Shown: piece by piece, positions 22,655 through 34,929 of the stretch
How the letters are laid out: every line of letters begins with the position of its first letter
How positions within the stretch are numbered: position 1 is the first letter of the stretch
Assembly: GCA_027919835.1 (NCBI GenBank)
Contig: JANVFP010000035.1
Span: 310,001 to 374,000, forward strand
Length of the DNA stretch: 64,000 nucleotides
Source: Lentinula raphanica
Taxonomy: Eukaryota; Basidiomycota; Agaricomycetes; Agaricales; Omphalotaceae
Direction: 5' to 3'
Notes under the pieces: generated by a model
Databases searched by the model: none
What the model was told of the DNA's origin: nothing
The model's input: the letters and a program-made list of their open reading frames with translations, nothing else
Translations under genes and position numbers: made by a program

Positions 22655-24704
22655 TCACTGTCTGATATTCGCCATTGCTTGTCGAGCAAGGTTCAACTGC
22701 GTCTCTGTTTGAAAGTTAGTATTGATCCGGTCAACGAAAGATACTCCAGAGCAAATGAGAGGAATTCACCTATGAAGGACGAATTCGGAGCGAAAATCTG
22801 CATCGTGGCGACAATGAACTCCACCGAGTCCATCATATCCTTCAAGGGCAACCTCCTAGGTACCCTAGTAGTAATATTAACCTTGATTTCTTTAATGAAA
22901 ACGTTGGTTGTGATCGACCACAAATGCTACCAAGTGTCAGTCATTAGTACATGTAATAAGTATCCGTTAAGGATGGTAATGAGTACTCACTCCCATTATG
23001 GGGTCTATGAAAGGAAAGTCACGTAGATTGACGCTATGTAGAAGCATCACAACGCTTTCTGCGGCTGTTAATATCTGAGTGTTGGAAGCTCGGTCTTGGT
23101 CCTCGAATGTTCCGTGTAATAGAATAGAAGCCACGCGACATAAGGTGTGTACAACAAGGAGCCTTCGGATGGTTTCTCGTGAAAGATTAGGGCCAGTTAC
23201 GGAAGGCAGAATAGGGGCAATGTTGTTGATTGCGTTGTTCAAGTTATTGAAAGTCTGCTGGAAACGTGTTGCGTCTGCGAGGTTCATATCTTTTCGAACG
23301 GATAGTAAACATCTCCGACTGTAAGACCTGAACAAGATTGGTCGAAGATACTCACTGGGATTATATTGCCGTTGCAACGAGGATGCTCTTTCGAACAAAA
23401 TCGCTGCTTTTGCATGAAGCGCAAGCAAAGAATGTCCGTTATCTGGGTAGTTTGACAAGAAGTTCTGAATGGTGCGACTACTCTGGACAGATTCGGGAAA
23501 TGAAGTCTATGACAACATATCAGCCGCATTTCTTCCATAGTCCGCTCATATATGCCCTACCTGTGAATAGCTTCCAGAATCAAGAGGCCACGGCGCGTCA
23601 ATTCTAGACTCCGGAACCTCATATGCAATGTTCGATGGAGACCCATCCGCCGCCGTCCAGCACGCATTCAGTATCACAACTTGCCACAAAGCATTAATCC
23701 GTTCTCCTTCCTCCTCTGGACTCATCGGGGGAGAAATCAAGTGCGTGCCGGCTCTTCCATGGAACGCGTACGCATCCGTTGCTCGGATCTTGTGAAATCC
23801 TGCTCCTAGCACCATCGATACTGCGTTAGATATCCGGTATTTACCTTCCAACGCGCGACCGTTGATGAAGAGGTATTGCGCGAGGAGAACTTCGGCTTGG
23901 ACAGAATGTAAGATGCTTCGTGCGAGATGCACTGGGTCTCTGGATAGCCCGGTTGATGTGTCATACAAGGCTTGAGTCAGAAACGCAGGCTGGAGAGCCG
24001 AAAGCTCGTTGACGGGAGACAGATATGCTCCAAAAAGCTGACAAGCACTGAGAATCGAAGGAAACGGTTGGTCCTGTGACGAGGATGACACAATCGAGGC
24101 CGCGAAGCGGGAATGATCCAAGAAGAACCCAAATTCGAATGAATAGGGGAGGAATGAATGAAACCTGAAGATGGTCAATTACGGAGGGAAGAGCGTTGTT
24201 GGCATGACCGAGCTTACAATGCCTGTCGCATGTTCAGGGAAATCTGGAAAACTCCATCAGGAAAAGAGCAGTCGATACAGCTTTTCGACTCACATTGAGA
24301 GGTGCATGAGAGCGAGACCCTGAGCTGCTACCAGCTGGCTGCAAGGTCAGCGAAGGGGAAGGATCGCTCGGATGCTCCAGTTGCTGAAGTCGAGTTTCGA
24401 GGATAGCGATTTCTTCTCTCAGCAATTGATCGACAGATGCACTACCATCCGAGTACCGACATGCACTGGGAGAGTGGCGCTACATGACCCGCATACAGGA
24501 CGTTTTCCATCGCATCGCTAGGGTAAGGAAGCAAAGGAATGAATGAGGGTAATGAATCTCGGTATATGCTGCTCACAATCTTTCTCTGTCTGGGAGAAAC
24601 GCGAGATAGGTTAGTCGTGTGCTACAGAAGAAGCCAAGCTCATCTCACCTGCAATTAATGCAAGCAGTTCCCTTGGGAGACCGTCCTATAGGTGCTCTCG
24701 ACAT
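22655..24704 (-). CDS. Zn2Cys6 transcription factor with fungal-specific middle domain; apparent frameshift
   Basis: Exons (minus) 24704..24649, 24589..24577 (13 nt), 24517..24294, 24243..24218, 24164..23561, 23506..23356, 23289..22991, 22926..22770 and 22704..22655. The zinc cluster reads TACINCR-QRKI-RCDGKRPVCGSC, the second and third parts joined by splicing. The sixth cysteine (SACRYSDG) is in a different frame; 224 nt in exon 3 is one short of a multiple of three, pointing to a one-base loss near 24470-24486. Downstream, a coiled-coil-like segment (REEIAILETRLQQLE) and a fungal_trans-type domain (RISNAVSMVLGAGFHK) follow, ending LNLARQAMANIRQ. With the base restored the protein would be about 526 residues. 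Either a pseudogene allele or a sequence error; a local regulator, target unknown. Confidence 0.85.
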
Positions 24705-27173
24705 GTGAGCAACTGATGTGTCCATCGGTCGAAGCTCGTCATGAGGTTATATACGCCCGATGCTCGACTACTAGGTGATTGTAGACCGTGTCCAAATACA
24801 TCGCCCACGACTATGCAAGTGAATAACAACGAGATAGGAAGTACGCTTGCGAAGGGTTTCATCTGATTGATACCATTGACGGGGTCCGAAGCGCTGAATA
24901 TTGGATCCAGGTACTCCTTAGAGCGGGCAACGGTGCCCTACGTGCATATGTCAGGAACTTGTGAGTTGTCTAGAAAGCCAACTACAAAGAGCGGGAGCTC
25001 ACCACACAGCGACACACCGCTATCTACAAAGGCCATTTCGTCGCTCCGGATTCGCTTGAAGCAATATCCCAGAAGTGAAGACGAAGGACTGATAGTCAAA
25101 AATGATCCTCCATCCAGCGACGTCTCGAATCGGGCTATCTAATCCAACACTTCATCTTTTCAATAGGACAAACGCCTCCTGACAATCAACCGAATATTGC
25201 AGCTAGTTGCAAAACGTGTAACGGCGCTGGAGGCTAGTCTTCCTTCGGAATGAGTTGCACTGAGTCGAAAAAAGTCATCCTATTCCATTCTGGTAAGTGA
25301 CAGTGAGAGTTGAAGGAAGCGGGCCAGGCCAGGATTGGCCGTCTCGGAAGGGAATCAACCATCAAAAATGATTATCAATTATTCAATGATGTCATAGTAG
25401 CGCTTGCGCGCTTATTTCCCTACTAAGAATAAGCTCGGTGCACTCGAAGCTCCAGTTCAAGTTCCTCCGAAATGCCCTCGTGTGCCTTCATTTTGCATAT
25501 AGATCGATATACCTCACGAGTCTCTCCCTATCTTCTTGTATTCATCAACAGCTCGCAGAAGTATCGAAAACAACAAACAGCGGAATATTATCCCCGCATG
25601 ATTTTCAGTTACGCGACAAATGAATCCGTTGAGTCTTGACTTCATCTGACGTTGTCTAGTTTGAACGCAACATCAAAGCTTACTCGGAGACATCACTAAT
25701 GGCCCATGTGCATGCCATCTCCCGTGTCTTCGAACGGTACTCGTTTAGGTAGGTTCAAGGAAGAAAAGGAGGAATTTAGATGGCGCATTTTCACCGTTCT
25801 CGTAGCTCCGTATATTCAATTAATGCATTGCAAAATTAAAAGCAGCGTACAGCAAGAGAACCCGTATCGTCTCGTCGGGAATTATCCAAACCGATGCAGC
25901 AAGTGGAGGCGGAAAGCCCAAGGAGAAATCTTGAAGAAGCCCGCAGTGGAGAAGCGGAGTTTCCCTGGACAAAATGATTTCCAACGCGTGACACGGAAAG
26001 GAGGGTATGACACAGAGACTCAGCACCGCAGAGGGCTGGTTTCATAGTAAGCCAGCTATCGCACACATTGAGAAAAGGCATACTTAGTCCTCCTAATACT
26101 GACGGTAAATACCATGCTCAGGCAGGAATTGTACGGGTGTGCTACCCTGTGCTATCTTGAAATGTGCATGAAGTGGACGACGTGATCGTCCCGAGACACT
26201 ACTAAGTCCACATCTGGTTGCCGCCGGTACTTGAAATTCAGCCCGGCCTGGACCTTCCTTACATGGGACTTGAGCTTGAGTCGTGAGGTATCCTGAGGTA
26301 TCCTCCTTTTTTAAGGCAGGCCAAGTTGAGAAGACTCAAGATAGTGAGCAGAGTCGTGCAAAGCATTAGCTCCAGAATTGGCAAGAAAGCTACGAGGACT
26401 TATCTTGCATCGCAACGCTCTTCGTCGGACGTCGGAGACTCGTACAGTGAGCGGACACCACGTCCGATTTGGAGCAGAGCCACCGTGCTCCGGTGAATTT
26501 GTGCCTTTGAGTAACTTTGAGTGCTCCTATATTCTACTTGCGGAAGTGAGAGTCCGACGGTTGTGAACGGAGGTATCTGTTGTGGCAAACATCGAACTGC
26601 AAATTTCCATGAGTCTCTACAATTTCTCCTTGAGTATAGCCGTTTGTCTCCAAACGGGCTTACCGGTAATCAGTCTTTCACCTAGGTTTAAAGCACTCTC
26701 CTCATGCTTCATCCTCGTGCTGCAACATATGCACACGACATGGAAAACGCATAAACTTCAACCGGAGACAAAATATACTTCCGCTTCTCTTAGGCCTCGA
26801 GCTTGGATGACAAGCGTATCTGGATTTCTCCATAATCGCATTGTTGGACGGGCTCACAGAGCATACCGAATCGATCTCATTTGGGAATCTGGCAAATTCG
26901 CATGATAGGTGGAGGCTGGAGAAACTCCTCCAAACCTGCGATGTCCTTCGAATCTCGGGCTCCAGCACTTGAACAAGTCAAACGAAAGCGACAGAGCAGC
27001 CAGCTTTCAAATTCAGACAGCGGACTTCGACGCCCCTCTATAGTGCTCCCTCCGCTGCAAGTCGTACCTAATGATCTGAATCAGGGTGTTGAGCTCTGGA
27101 CAAAGTGCGAATCGTACACGCACAATCAAGCTATAAAGCCTGTGGATACGACCTATTGATACTCACATTTACC
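24705..27173. other. Long intergenic stretch
   Basis: About 2.5 kb. Short frames on both strands show no family motif or coherent splicing. It must contain the Zn2Cys6 promoter on the left. I see nothing else I can support. Confidence 0.5.
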
Positions 27174-27472
27174 ATGTCCGCGTTCCAATCCGACTTTGAT
27201 CCCATCCTCACAAGCTTCATCTCTCCAGTAGAAATTCAGGTCATCACCGAGGTGGAATACCACGAAGAGGAGGATGACGAGCCGACGGAAAACACACAAA
27301 CAGAAATTTATTCCCACAGCTCCAAGCCGCCACGGCAGCGCTGCTCGATTACTGTTGGATCACAACCATCATCTTCCTCTTCTTCATTCTCCCCAATCCT
27401 CTTCTCGAAGGACTCATACAGAAACATGGCTTTGCCCAGGTCGAGCTACGATCCTCGTCGAGTCTGTATTAA
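27174..27472 (+). CDS. Possible 72-residue membrane protein overlapping the Vps68-like gene (doubtful)
   Basis: ATG 27174 reads MSAFQSDFDPILTSF. Splicing 27239 to 27320 (donor GTCATC, acceptor CCCACAG) would lead into a hydrophobic helix (WITTIIFLFFILPNPLLEGL) and a stop at 27472, in a frame different from the Vps68-like gene it overlaps by 47 bp. Unspliced, the same ATG stays in frame with the Vps68-like start and would extend that protein by 84 residues. Neither is proven; it may be only a 5' leader. Confidence 0.2.
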
Positions 27473-28085
27473 CCCTTTTCCCAACCTAAACTTGGACAAG
27501 TATCGGAGAACTGTAGGAGTTTATCTCGCGGGAGCTCTTGTATGTTCTTTTTCTTTTCGAGTTCGTGAAGAGTAGACCAATCATCTGTATCCTGCTCTAG
27601 TTCGGAATTGCGAACTGGGTGTTCTTGGATGCCGCTATCTACTCTGCACATGCTCGTGTTCCGTGGGGAGGCGATCCTCCCGTGCACGTCACCTTCGTTG
27701 ACTGGGTTCCTGGGATCTGCTCTTTACTGGGCTATATCATCATTCACCTCATCGAGAAAGACCGCATCAGAGGAGACGGTGGATTCGGTGACTCAAGAGC
27801 TGTTTGGAGAGCGAGATTATTCTTGTTCATCGGGTTTGCCTTCATGGCTGGTGGTTTAGCCGGCAGTGTCGTATGTCTCCATTTACCCATTTCGTTGCTT
27901 ACCGTCCTAATGCTACTTTATAGGCGGTCTTGGTGCTCAAGTACATCTACAGCGATTACGACGAAATGTTCAGATACTACGGTTACGCCAACGTCATTCA
28001 AAACGGCCTCCTCATGCTGTCCGATGTCATCTTGTGGATGGCCCAGACCTCAAGTAGCGAATACGAGTACAATCTGACGCTGTAG
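27426..28085 (+). CDS. VPS68: Vps68 / TMEM50 (UPF0220) family membrane protein
   Basis: Exons 27426..27539, 27601..27870 and 27924..28085 give 181 residues. The product shows the family's hallmark motifs in order: YDPRRVCINPFP, DKYRRTVGVYLAGAL, NWVFLDAAIYS, HVTFVDWVPGICS, DSRAVWRARLFLF, GFAFMAGGLAGSV and the terminal SEYEYNLTL. Four hydrophobic segments are present, as usual. In yeast, Vps68 acts with Vps55 in late endosome to vacuole sorting and in ER-linked quality control (family knowledge). Length is normal for fungi. The start is chosen at MALPRSSYDP because homologues begin just before this motif; an in-frame upstream extension exists but looks like leader. Confidence 0.93.
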
Positions 28086-28650
28086 ACCTACGTACATGAA
28101 ATGAGACAGACAGGCTCTGCTTTGGAGAAGACGAACGAGGTCGTGTGGCTAGGAAATGGACTTTCTGTGCATCGTTAATATTTCTGTGGTAACATCTTGC
28201 TCAATATCGCGTCCATTCATGTATGCAAATGTATTAACAATTAATCAGTTTTTTCCACTGTCACGGTCTCGACTCTCCTCTATCTCCAGCTTGCGCGAAA
28301 GTCTGTCCTCTTCGAATTCCCGCACCTGTTCGTTCTCATCATATGTTCGTGATCCCGGTTATCGTACAATGGACCGCCAACTTGCTGCGTGACAAGAGGG
28401 GAAAACGCCGACATTCATCAAGCTAGCCTCTATGTAGTATTTCTATCGGCGTCCGAGCTATGGTCTGTTTACTATCTCTGAATTTCGATCGAACTCGTGC
28501 GCAGAAAACACGGCTCGACGTCAAGCTCCGAACAAAATGTACTGTATTGACAATTCTAAAGACTTGAAATTTTACATAGGTCAAGGTTGAGACTGGTTGG
28601 GATCGGTGAGTCGAATCGACATCACAGCAGTCACAAATATGTCCGCCAGC
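28086..28650. other. Convergent spacer
   Basis: About 560 bp between the Vps68-like gene (+) and B1 (-). Probably both 3' untranslated regions; no coding signal. Confidence 0.55.
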
Positions 28651-29361
28651 CTAGAAAATGCCTCCTGCACCCAGAAATCTATCCAGCTCATCAAGCACGA
28701 CCTGCAATACAGATAACAGTCAAAATACGACACACAAGCACAAGTATTAATTGAGGATACGAACCACACCCTTATCAATCTGGAAATAGACATGGTCTGG
28801 TTCTCCATACTTGTGTATCTTGCCGTTCAACTTATCCTCGCCACTCCTGACCAATACACCATGCATCTCACCTCCAGAGGGCCGAAAACTCTCCTTCACA
28901 GTCCGCATTTCTGCTTCCAAAATCCTCTCAGATTTCTCGTGCAATTTCAGATAACAAACAACAGTGCCCTCGCCGGTTTTCTGCGGCGTGATCGTCGTTT
29001 TCGGATCATTCTGAACGGAGGGTAGTACGACGTTCAAGTCTGCCAGCTGAAAGAAGTCGTATATCAACTTGATGTCTGAGCTGGTAATATCCGGATCGTA
29101 CTCCAGATCGAACTTGAGTATTGAGCGCGCGCTAGCCTATCATGACATAAGGTCAAATGACTCGTAAAGACTGTGATCACCAATCAGTGCACTTACCACT
29201 TCTGCGCCAACGCCCTCAAGAGGAATAGGTCCCTGAGCGGGAGGAATGGGACCAGCGAATGCGAGTGAAGCCAATCCAAGGGTGACAAGAATAGCAAATC
29301 CATAGGCTTTGAGATCGAAGCCAGACCGGCGACGATGGGGTATGTGGAATGATGAAATCAT
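28651..29361 (-). CDS. Secreted-protein family B, member B1
   Basis: Exons 29361..29197, 29136..28765 and 28701..28651 give 195 residues; both introns are phase 0, as in B2 and B3. The N-terminus has about 20 polar residues (MISSFHIPHRRRSGFDLKAY), then a hydrophobic signal (GFAILVTLGLASLAFA) and GPIPPAQ. The mature part begins KFDLEYDPDITSSDIKLIYD and contains alternating hydrophobic/polar strands resembling B2 and B3 in outline. The last exon, VVLDELDRFLG, matches IIVDKLRKWSA of B2 in place and pattern, which supports the third exon. It is the most divergent member of the three. Function unknown; predicted secreted or signal-anchored. The second donor (GTTCGT) is the least certain boundary. 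Confidence 0.72.
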
Positions 29362-29410
29362 CTTCGGGTGTAGTGTTTCTTTTCTTGTTTGGAAAAATGT
29401 CAAAATTCGC

Positions 29411-29460
29411 GTCTTTGACCAGCAAAGGATTACGAGGTAGGCTAACCAGGAGCTTGAGGG
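29411..29460 (-). promoter_or_regulatory. Family B leader block before B1
   Basis: GTCTTTGACCAGCAAAGG at 29411, then GGCTAACCAG and a GAGCTTGAGGG-like end, 50 bp before the B1 start. Nearly the same block precedes B2 (44482) and B3 (48921), although the proteins differ strongly. Confidence 0.75.
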
Positions 29461-29749
29461 AAAAAACGAGTCGGACTGAGTCTGTTTATATCATAATGCA
29501 TAAATTCCCACTGGCACATTTTGCTCACTCATATAGATTCGAAAGCGCTGAGATCTTATAAAGCCCTCACCCTAGAGGATATTGGGCATATAACACTACG
29601 GCTAGGACTGACTAGGAAGGAGAGAATGAAGGAAGATCGGAACTGATTGGGATCCACTTTGTATTTCTAGTTTCGTAATTTACCGATTTCACTGGTTATT
29701 CCATGTCTCCCGTAGACACTAGTGCCCACTAGGTATACTATACTAACAT

Positions 29750-32324
29750 CTAATCGTAAACACTCAAATAGCCTCCCAAGGTTTCATCGACATCATCCGT
29801 AGATTGATACCTGATGAGACATACCAGCATGAGATCGTCTGAATGTTGCTTGAGTTGTTAGTACAATTTAGCTTACCTCAACCGACGAGTCAGCAGCGTT
29901 TCGAGTAGCTCTGATTCTAGGTTCCGCGGCTCTTGGACTGTGTGTGCTTCCTTTGCTACGATCTCAGGAATATTGGATCCATTGAGAATACGAGCGGTGT
30001 TAAGGAATCCCTGACCCTGCTGGGGTGTAGCTCTCTCCTGATCTACGGTCGTTCCTAGAATCATGAAGCCCAACAGAAGCATGATTGTACAACACACAAC
30101 ACTGAGAATCGATCGCCACAAGACGATGGATAGCCCGAATGAAAGCGGTATTTCCCATACGAGGTCAGCAGAACCGTAAAGGTCATCGCTCAGATAGGTA
30201 CCACAGTCCTCCCAGTAAGGTTGGAGAGAATCAAACGCTGAACATAATCGATTGATGTTCCATAGATAACTGGCGTATAAGCGTTCCAGAGATCCTTGGA
30301 ATTCAACGAGAGCATTGCTGTAGCTGGAGTTGGCAGTCAATGTGAATGGAGTGAACAAATTCCCGTCAAGCAACTTTGAAAGAATTTGCTCGGAATTTCC
30401 GACGATCGTTGGCTTCGACAGATCCGAGTCTGAATCTGAGGTATCGTTGTATAAAGACGTGGGAGAGAATGCGAGCAAGAATTGTCGGTCAATGCCACTC
30501 AGATTTTTCGAGTCCTCCCAAGCGAAATTATCCCAAGCATGGTTATCATGAAGAGCTTCGGGACCTTCTAGCCGCATAACGTCTGTCAGGGGGTCAAGCA
30601 GACGGCTTTGAGTGTCAATTGTAGCCGTCAGATTGGTACTCGTTTGTGTGCAGCCTATTGCTTGGACATAGGCATGACATAGGTCTTCGAAACAGCTCGT
30701 TTCGTCGGGCGATATGGTAAAATTGAGAGCATCTCCAACGCTGCCGTTTATGTCGGTTATCAGGGATTGGTTCCTTTGTGTTGCAATGATCATAACGAGT
30801 TGATGGTGTCCGAGCGGGGCGGAAGTCGCAGGAAAGACCCATGGCTGAAAAAACACTCGGGCTAAGAAGGACTGTTTGAACGCAGCCAATCGTATAGTAA
30901 AACAAAGACTTACTGGGTAAACCTTCGATTGATTCTCCAAAACTCCCCCAGTATGCGGTGAAATTGAGTTCAGGAGATATAGAACGATCCCAATATGGAG
31001 GTGCAGGCATGGTAAAATTGATCCAAACACCATCATCAAAATCGGTTTGATTCTGATAGATGTACCTTTGAGAACCGTTCTGAGGTGACGCTGTGGCGAG
31101 GCTGAGGTCAGAAGATTGAGACGGGAGGGTGAAAGTAGTGAGGGTGGCGTCATTGATCTGTGAACAATGAACGTTGAATTCTGTCGCGTTTACTCGAGCC
31201 TGACTCCATGGGATCAACAAAGTGACGCCGTTATCGAGGTTAGTAGTGTCATGAACAAGCCTACAACGCCCTTGAAATGAATAGCTGTTTCGTGTATGTG
31301 TCAAGAAGGGCCATACCGCGCTTGCAAGCCTGGATAACGGGTGTCATTCACACGACCAGCGAACATGGTATGAGCCGCTAGCTATACACAAAACACACAT
31401 TTCAGAACACTGTTATGACCATTCTTAACTTTTCAATGCACGCACCAACACCGCTGGGGGAAACCACCGTTTATCTGCCGACGAGATATTTACATCTAAT
31501 GGCCACAACTGATCATAATATCCGAAGCGATTGCCTTGGATAATGTTTGGGGTCCAGTAATCAGAGAGCGTACTAGACTGAAAAGTGAAGTCCACCCCTC
31601 AATTCAAAAGTGGACATAGTATGAGTTTCAACTTTCGCGCTCCGTCAAACACAAACCACTCACCGAACAAGGACGAACTGCTGATTTGCAGCAGTGCACA
31701 AGCTCCGATATAGAAGAATATGCGCTTCAGTTGAGATTCCTCCAAAGATAACTTTGAGCGCCAGTATGCCCAATTCGCGGTGGTGGCAGACCAAAGACCC
31801 GACCATGATTTAAGACGCAAGTGTAGGATCCCAAGAGTAGGCGCTAGGGAAGATGGTCAAGTTCGTGGTTAGAGATCGCGGCATGAAATGGCCACGCACG
31901 ATGTCTGATATCAGCATCGATTGCGATATCACGAACGATGGACAAGAGGGTGCCGTTTATGAGGATGAAGATTACTTGAAGTGCCGCGGTAATGCCTGTT
32001 TGGAAAAGGGAGACCTAGAAGGACTGTAAAATTCCCCCCGAATAGCATGAATTTCATTTCAATAACGGCACTCACATCCAAAGTATTCACAGGAATCGTC
32101 CACTCTTTGATTGATGCGACCAGCGCAACTATATGCAGAGCCAAAAGGCAACCGTGTATGATATGAGCGGTCAAGAGCTTCGTCGATACATATGGCTTCT
32201 GTCTTGCCATTTTCTCTGAGTTTCCCATATCGACGGCGGGGGTGGAAGAGGAATAGGAGGAATATGTGGATGCGATGAGGGTCTCCGTTTCAGCTTGATA
32301 CGCAGGACTGGTCAAAGCAGTCAT
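29750..32324 (-). CDS. Large membrane glycoprotein of unknown function
   Basis: Eight exons (minus): 32324..32076, 32014..31900, 31843..31664, 31597..31446, 31381..31317, 31260..30914, 30861..29877, 29810..29750; 717 residues with consistent phases throughout. Hydrophobic segments lie at about 55-80 (LLTAHIIHGCLLALHIVALV), 90-110 (ITAALQVIFILINGTLLSIV), 165-185 (IFFYIGACALLQI) and 620-650 (SILSVVCCTIMLLLGFMILG). The long region between the last two holds many N-x-S/T sites (NATEF, NLTAT, NDTSD, NSSYS), so it is probably the exposed, glycosylated part. This topology is common among unnamed agaricomycete proteins; no enzymatic motif is seen. The final intron contains a perfect TACTAAC branch sequence. 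Confidence 0.8.
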
Positions 32325-32974
32325 GGAAGTCGTTGCAGGACGTTGATAACAGTAAACAGTGGTATGAATAAACAGTGGTATGAATCTGAACAGTAGAGAA
32401 GACGAACCCGAGTTTCCCTATGTACTTGTGATAGATAATTGGAACGTGTGTCGTCAAGATGCAGTGATTGCAGTTGCCAGATCATCTTGTAATGAGACCC
32501 ATTGACAAGATCCTGCTTGCAGAAAGTCGAGATTCATATCAACTTGATGGACGAGGTACAAAAGGGTACAAAAGGGTACTATTGAAAGCTGTACGAAGCT
32601 GTTTAGTAGTTGGGTAGTACGCGCCTGGAGTGGAGGTCGGGGTTCTCCTGGAAACCAGAAGTGAGTAATCCGTAGAATCGCCCAGAGTCGACTTTATCAT
32701 TCATGTGTGGTTCGAGCTGTTAGTGGCGCACGGTGACAGACCAAAAGGTCGGAACAAGCGCTAATCTGAAGTAGCGCTCATGTTAACTTAACAGTCTCAA
32801 CTTGCTCTCCGGGATTTCGATCTTTTCGAAGGAAACAAATTTCATGAGTTATCCGGCTTTGTTAGCCTTGAGCTGCATACCCCAGAGGTCGAAGTGTTGT
32901 AGGCTGTTGTCTTTTTTGTGCGCAATAATTCAGTCGCTCTGGCAGTAAGCGTCCCGAAGAAAATATAGTTCTGA
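32325..32974. other. Intergenic stretch with AGCGCT pair
   Basis: About 650 bp holding the promoter of the glycoprotein gene and the 3' end of the first cyclase. AGCGCT occurs at 32757 and 32773, followed by GTTAACTTAAC. No gene supported. Confidence 0.5.
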
Positions 32975-33640
32975 TCAAGAGTCATCCCATGCGACACCTC
33001 GTACAGGAGCACCATCACTACCAACAATGTTGATTGGAAGAAGACTAACCACGGGATGAATACCTCTCAGCTTCTCCAAATTGGTTAAATTTTCGACAAT
33101 ATAACCTCCGCCTCCCAGGAAGATCGCATGAAAGGGATGTCCTCCTGAGCCCGTAACGTCCGGATTAGGCACGTCTAGCCCTAACACCGCAATTTCGTGT
33201 GCGAGTAGCTCTCTCGCCACCAAAGGTTCAACATACGGGTGCTCAAAGTACTCGTTCCCTTCCTTTGCCCAATATCGAGACCACCCTGTGTGCAGGACCA
33301 CAATCGTTCCAGGATGCATTTGCTCGGCGTATGGAAGAAGATCTTCCTCCCACGATATACATTCCTGAGCCTGTTTATGCGTGAGGTCGATGAGCAGGGC
33401 AGGTCCGTGCAGGACATCGAGGGGAGTCTGATCGATGGATTTTCCACCCGGGATGAAGTGACACGGGGCATCGATGTGGGTACCGGTATGGGTTCCCATA
33501 GATATTGTGTGGATGCTGAATGTGTCTTTCTCGATGGTGGCAACCGGGCAGCAGGTGAAAGGGGGCATGGTGTGCCAAAGAGAGATGCGGTTTGGATCGA
33601 GAGGATGCGAGAGGTCGATGAGCTCTCGCTTTCGATTCAT
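32975..33640 (-). CDS. Cyclase-family metal-dependent hydrolase (kynurenine formamidase-like), copy 1
   Basis: Single exon, 221 residues, MNRKRELIDLSHPLDPN to GVAWDDS. The family metal site is clear: GTHTGTHIDAPCHF (HxGTHxDxPxHF) near residues 50-63, and the second half HAIFLGGGGYIVENL near residues 170-185 supplies the later His and Glu. PF04199 members include bacterial-type arylformamidases and other amidohydrolases; the substrate here is not determined. Length is slightly short but complete for the family. A close paralogue lies 1.3 kb further on the same strand, and a D-amino-acid oxidase is beyond that. The ATG at 33640 is the only start near the conserved LSHPL motif. Confidence 0.9.
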   Translation of the reverse strand: MNRKRELIDLSHPLDPNRISLWHTMPPFTCCPVATIEKDTFSIHTISMGTHTGTHIDAPCHFIPGGKSIDQTPLDVLHGPALLIDLTHKQAQECISWEEDLLPYAEQMHPGTIVVLHTGWSRYWAKEGNEYFEHPYVEPLVARELLAHEIAVLGLDVPNPDVTGSGGHPFHAIFLGGGGYIVENLTNLEKLRGIHPVVSLLPINIVGSDGAPVRGVAWDDS

Positions 33641-34929
33641 GGTAGCTTGCTCGAATCAATGTGGAGAAGTAGGATGGATTGCGGGCTCTTTTATATGGTC
33701 CCATTCTCATCGCTGGGACGCAATTTGCTTTTCGAAATATTCCTGAAATTTTGGACATGAGATGTTTAGCTAGTTGGACGTTATCATAGGAGAAATATTC
33801 ATTCAAAATCAAGATTATAGTTAAGCTTGAGCGAAAGGAATCCTCCGTGGGGCGCGCAGTCTTAGCCATGTGTAAATCTCGACCAAATGACGATCGATGG
33901 AAATGAGGTCGAGTAGGCTAGACTTCAGGGCTCGATAGCGATGTTGGTGGGGTAAATTAAAATAAATAATTATTTCCTAAAAAGGAAGGAGGAGAAAGAA
34001 AGAAAGAGAAAAGCGAGAGCTATACTCAATTTTCTACCAAGGTTGCTACATCTACAGCTCACTACTACTGCAAGGTGTGATACAAATTGGTAGTTGACTG
34101 CTGAACCAAGTGTAGTGCCGTCGATGTTACTCACAAAGAATTCACCTCGAAATTCCATATTTGGAATGCTATTTCTCGGATACCGAGGTATCCGGTTGGC
34201 CGCTTTTTGCCGAGGTTGGATAGCGTTCCCTAAATGGAATAAATCAGCATTTTTTTCTAAGCGCCGCTGCGCGGCGGCTGCAGTGAGGACTGCTCAGCTC
34301 GAGAACCACGAAAATGAGTCCATTTTAAATGCATGTTGTCTTATAGGAGATCATCCATTGTCTTTTTCAGAGGCTGATAATGTTTTGAGCTGTGTGAGAC
34401 TGAGCACTGAGGACTCTCTCCACTTGGGGAGATGGAGATTGATCTTGAGGGTGGTATGTATTTAACAAAGAGATGGGAGCTAAAATGGTGTAGTTGAGTA
34501 GCAATTCTAGCAGAAGATGAGCTCATACAAGGGTAGAGGAGAGGCATAGTCAACTATATTCTGCAACTGGTTACTGTGGTCAAGTGGCAAGTGCACGCAG
34601 CAGCTCGAAGCTCGAAGCGAGTCGGCAATGCGGCAGCTCGGAAAACACAGTACTGTGGGAAGGACCTTCCTTGTATGTGGTGATTACTAAATATTTTGCT
34701 ATCCGCTATCGCTATTTCCCACCAGCATCAGTATCGAGCCGACTTCAGAACCTGGGACCTAATGTATCTCCTCGGGCTTGTCGAGGCACAGACGGAGGCA
34801 TTGGGTGAGCAGACAACGAAAGACGCTTCAGATATTAGAGAAAAATGAGTATAGGAATTCCTATGTTTGAACTTTGAACTAAAGATACACGAACTAGAGC
34901 CCACAAAATGCCCGAGAACCTGCCCAGCC
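33641..34929. other. Spacer between the two cyclase genes
   Basis: About 1.3 kb. It contains a GC-rich hairpin (CCGCTGCGCGGCGG, about 34263) and otherwise no supported gene. The copy-1 promoter should lie in the left part. Confidence 0.5.
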
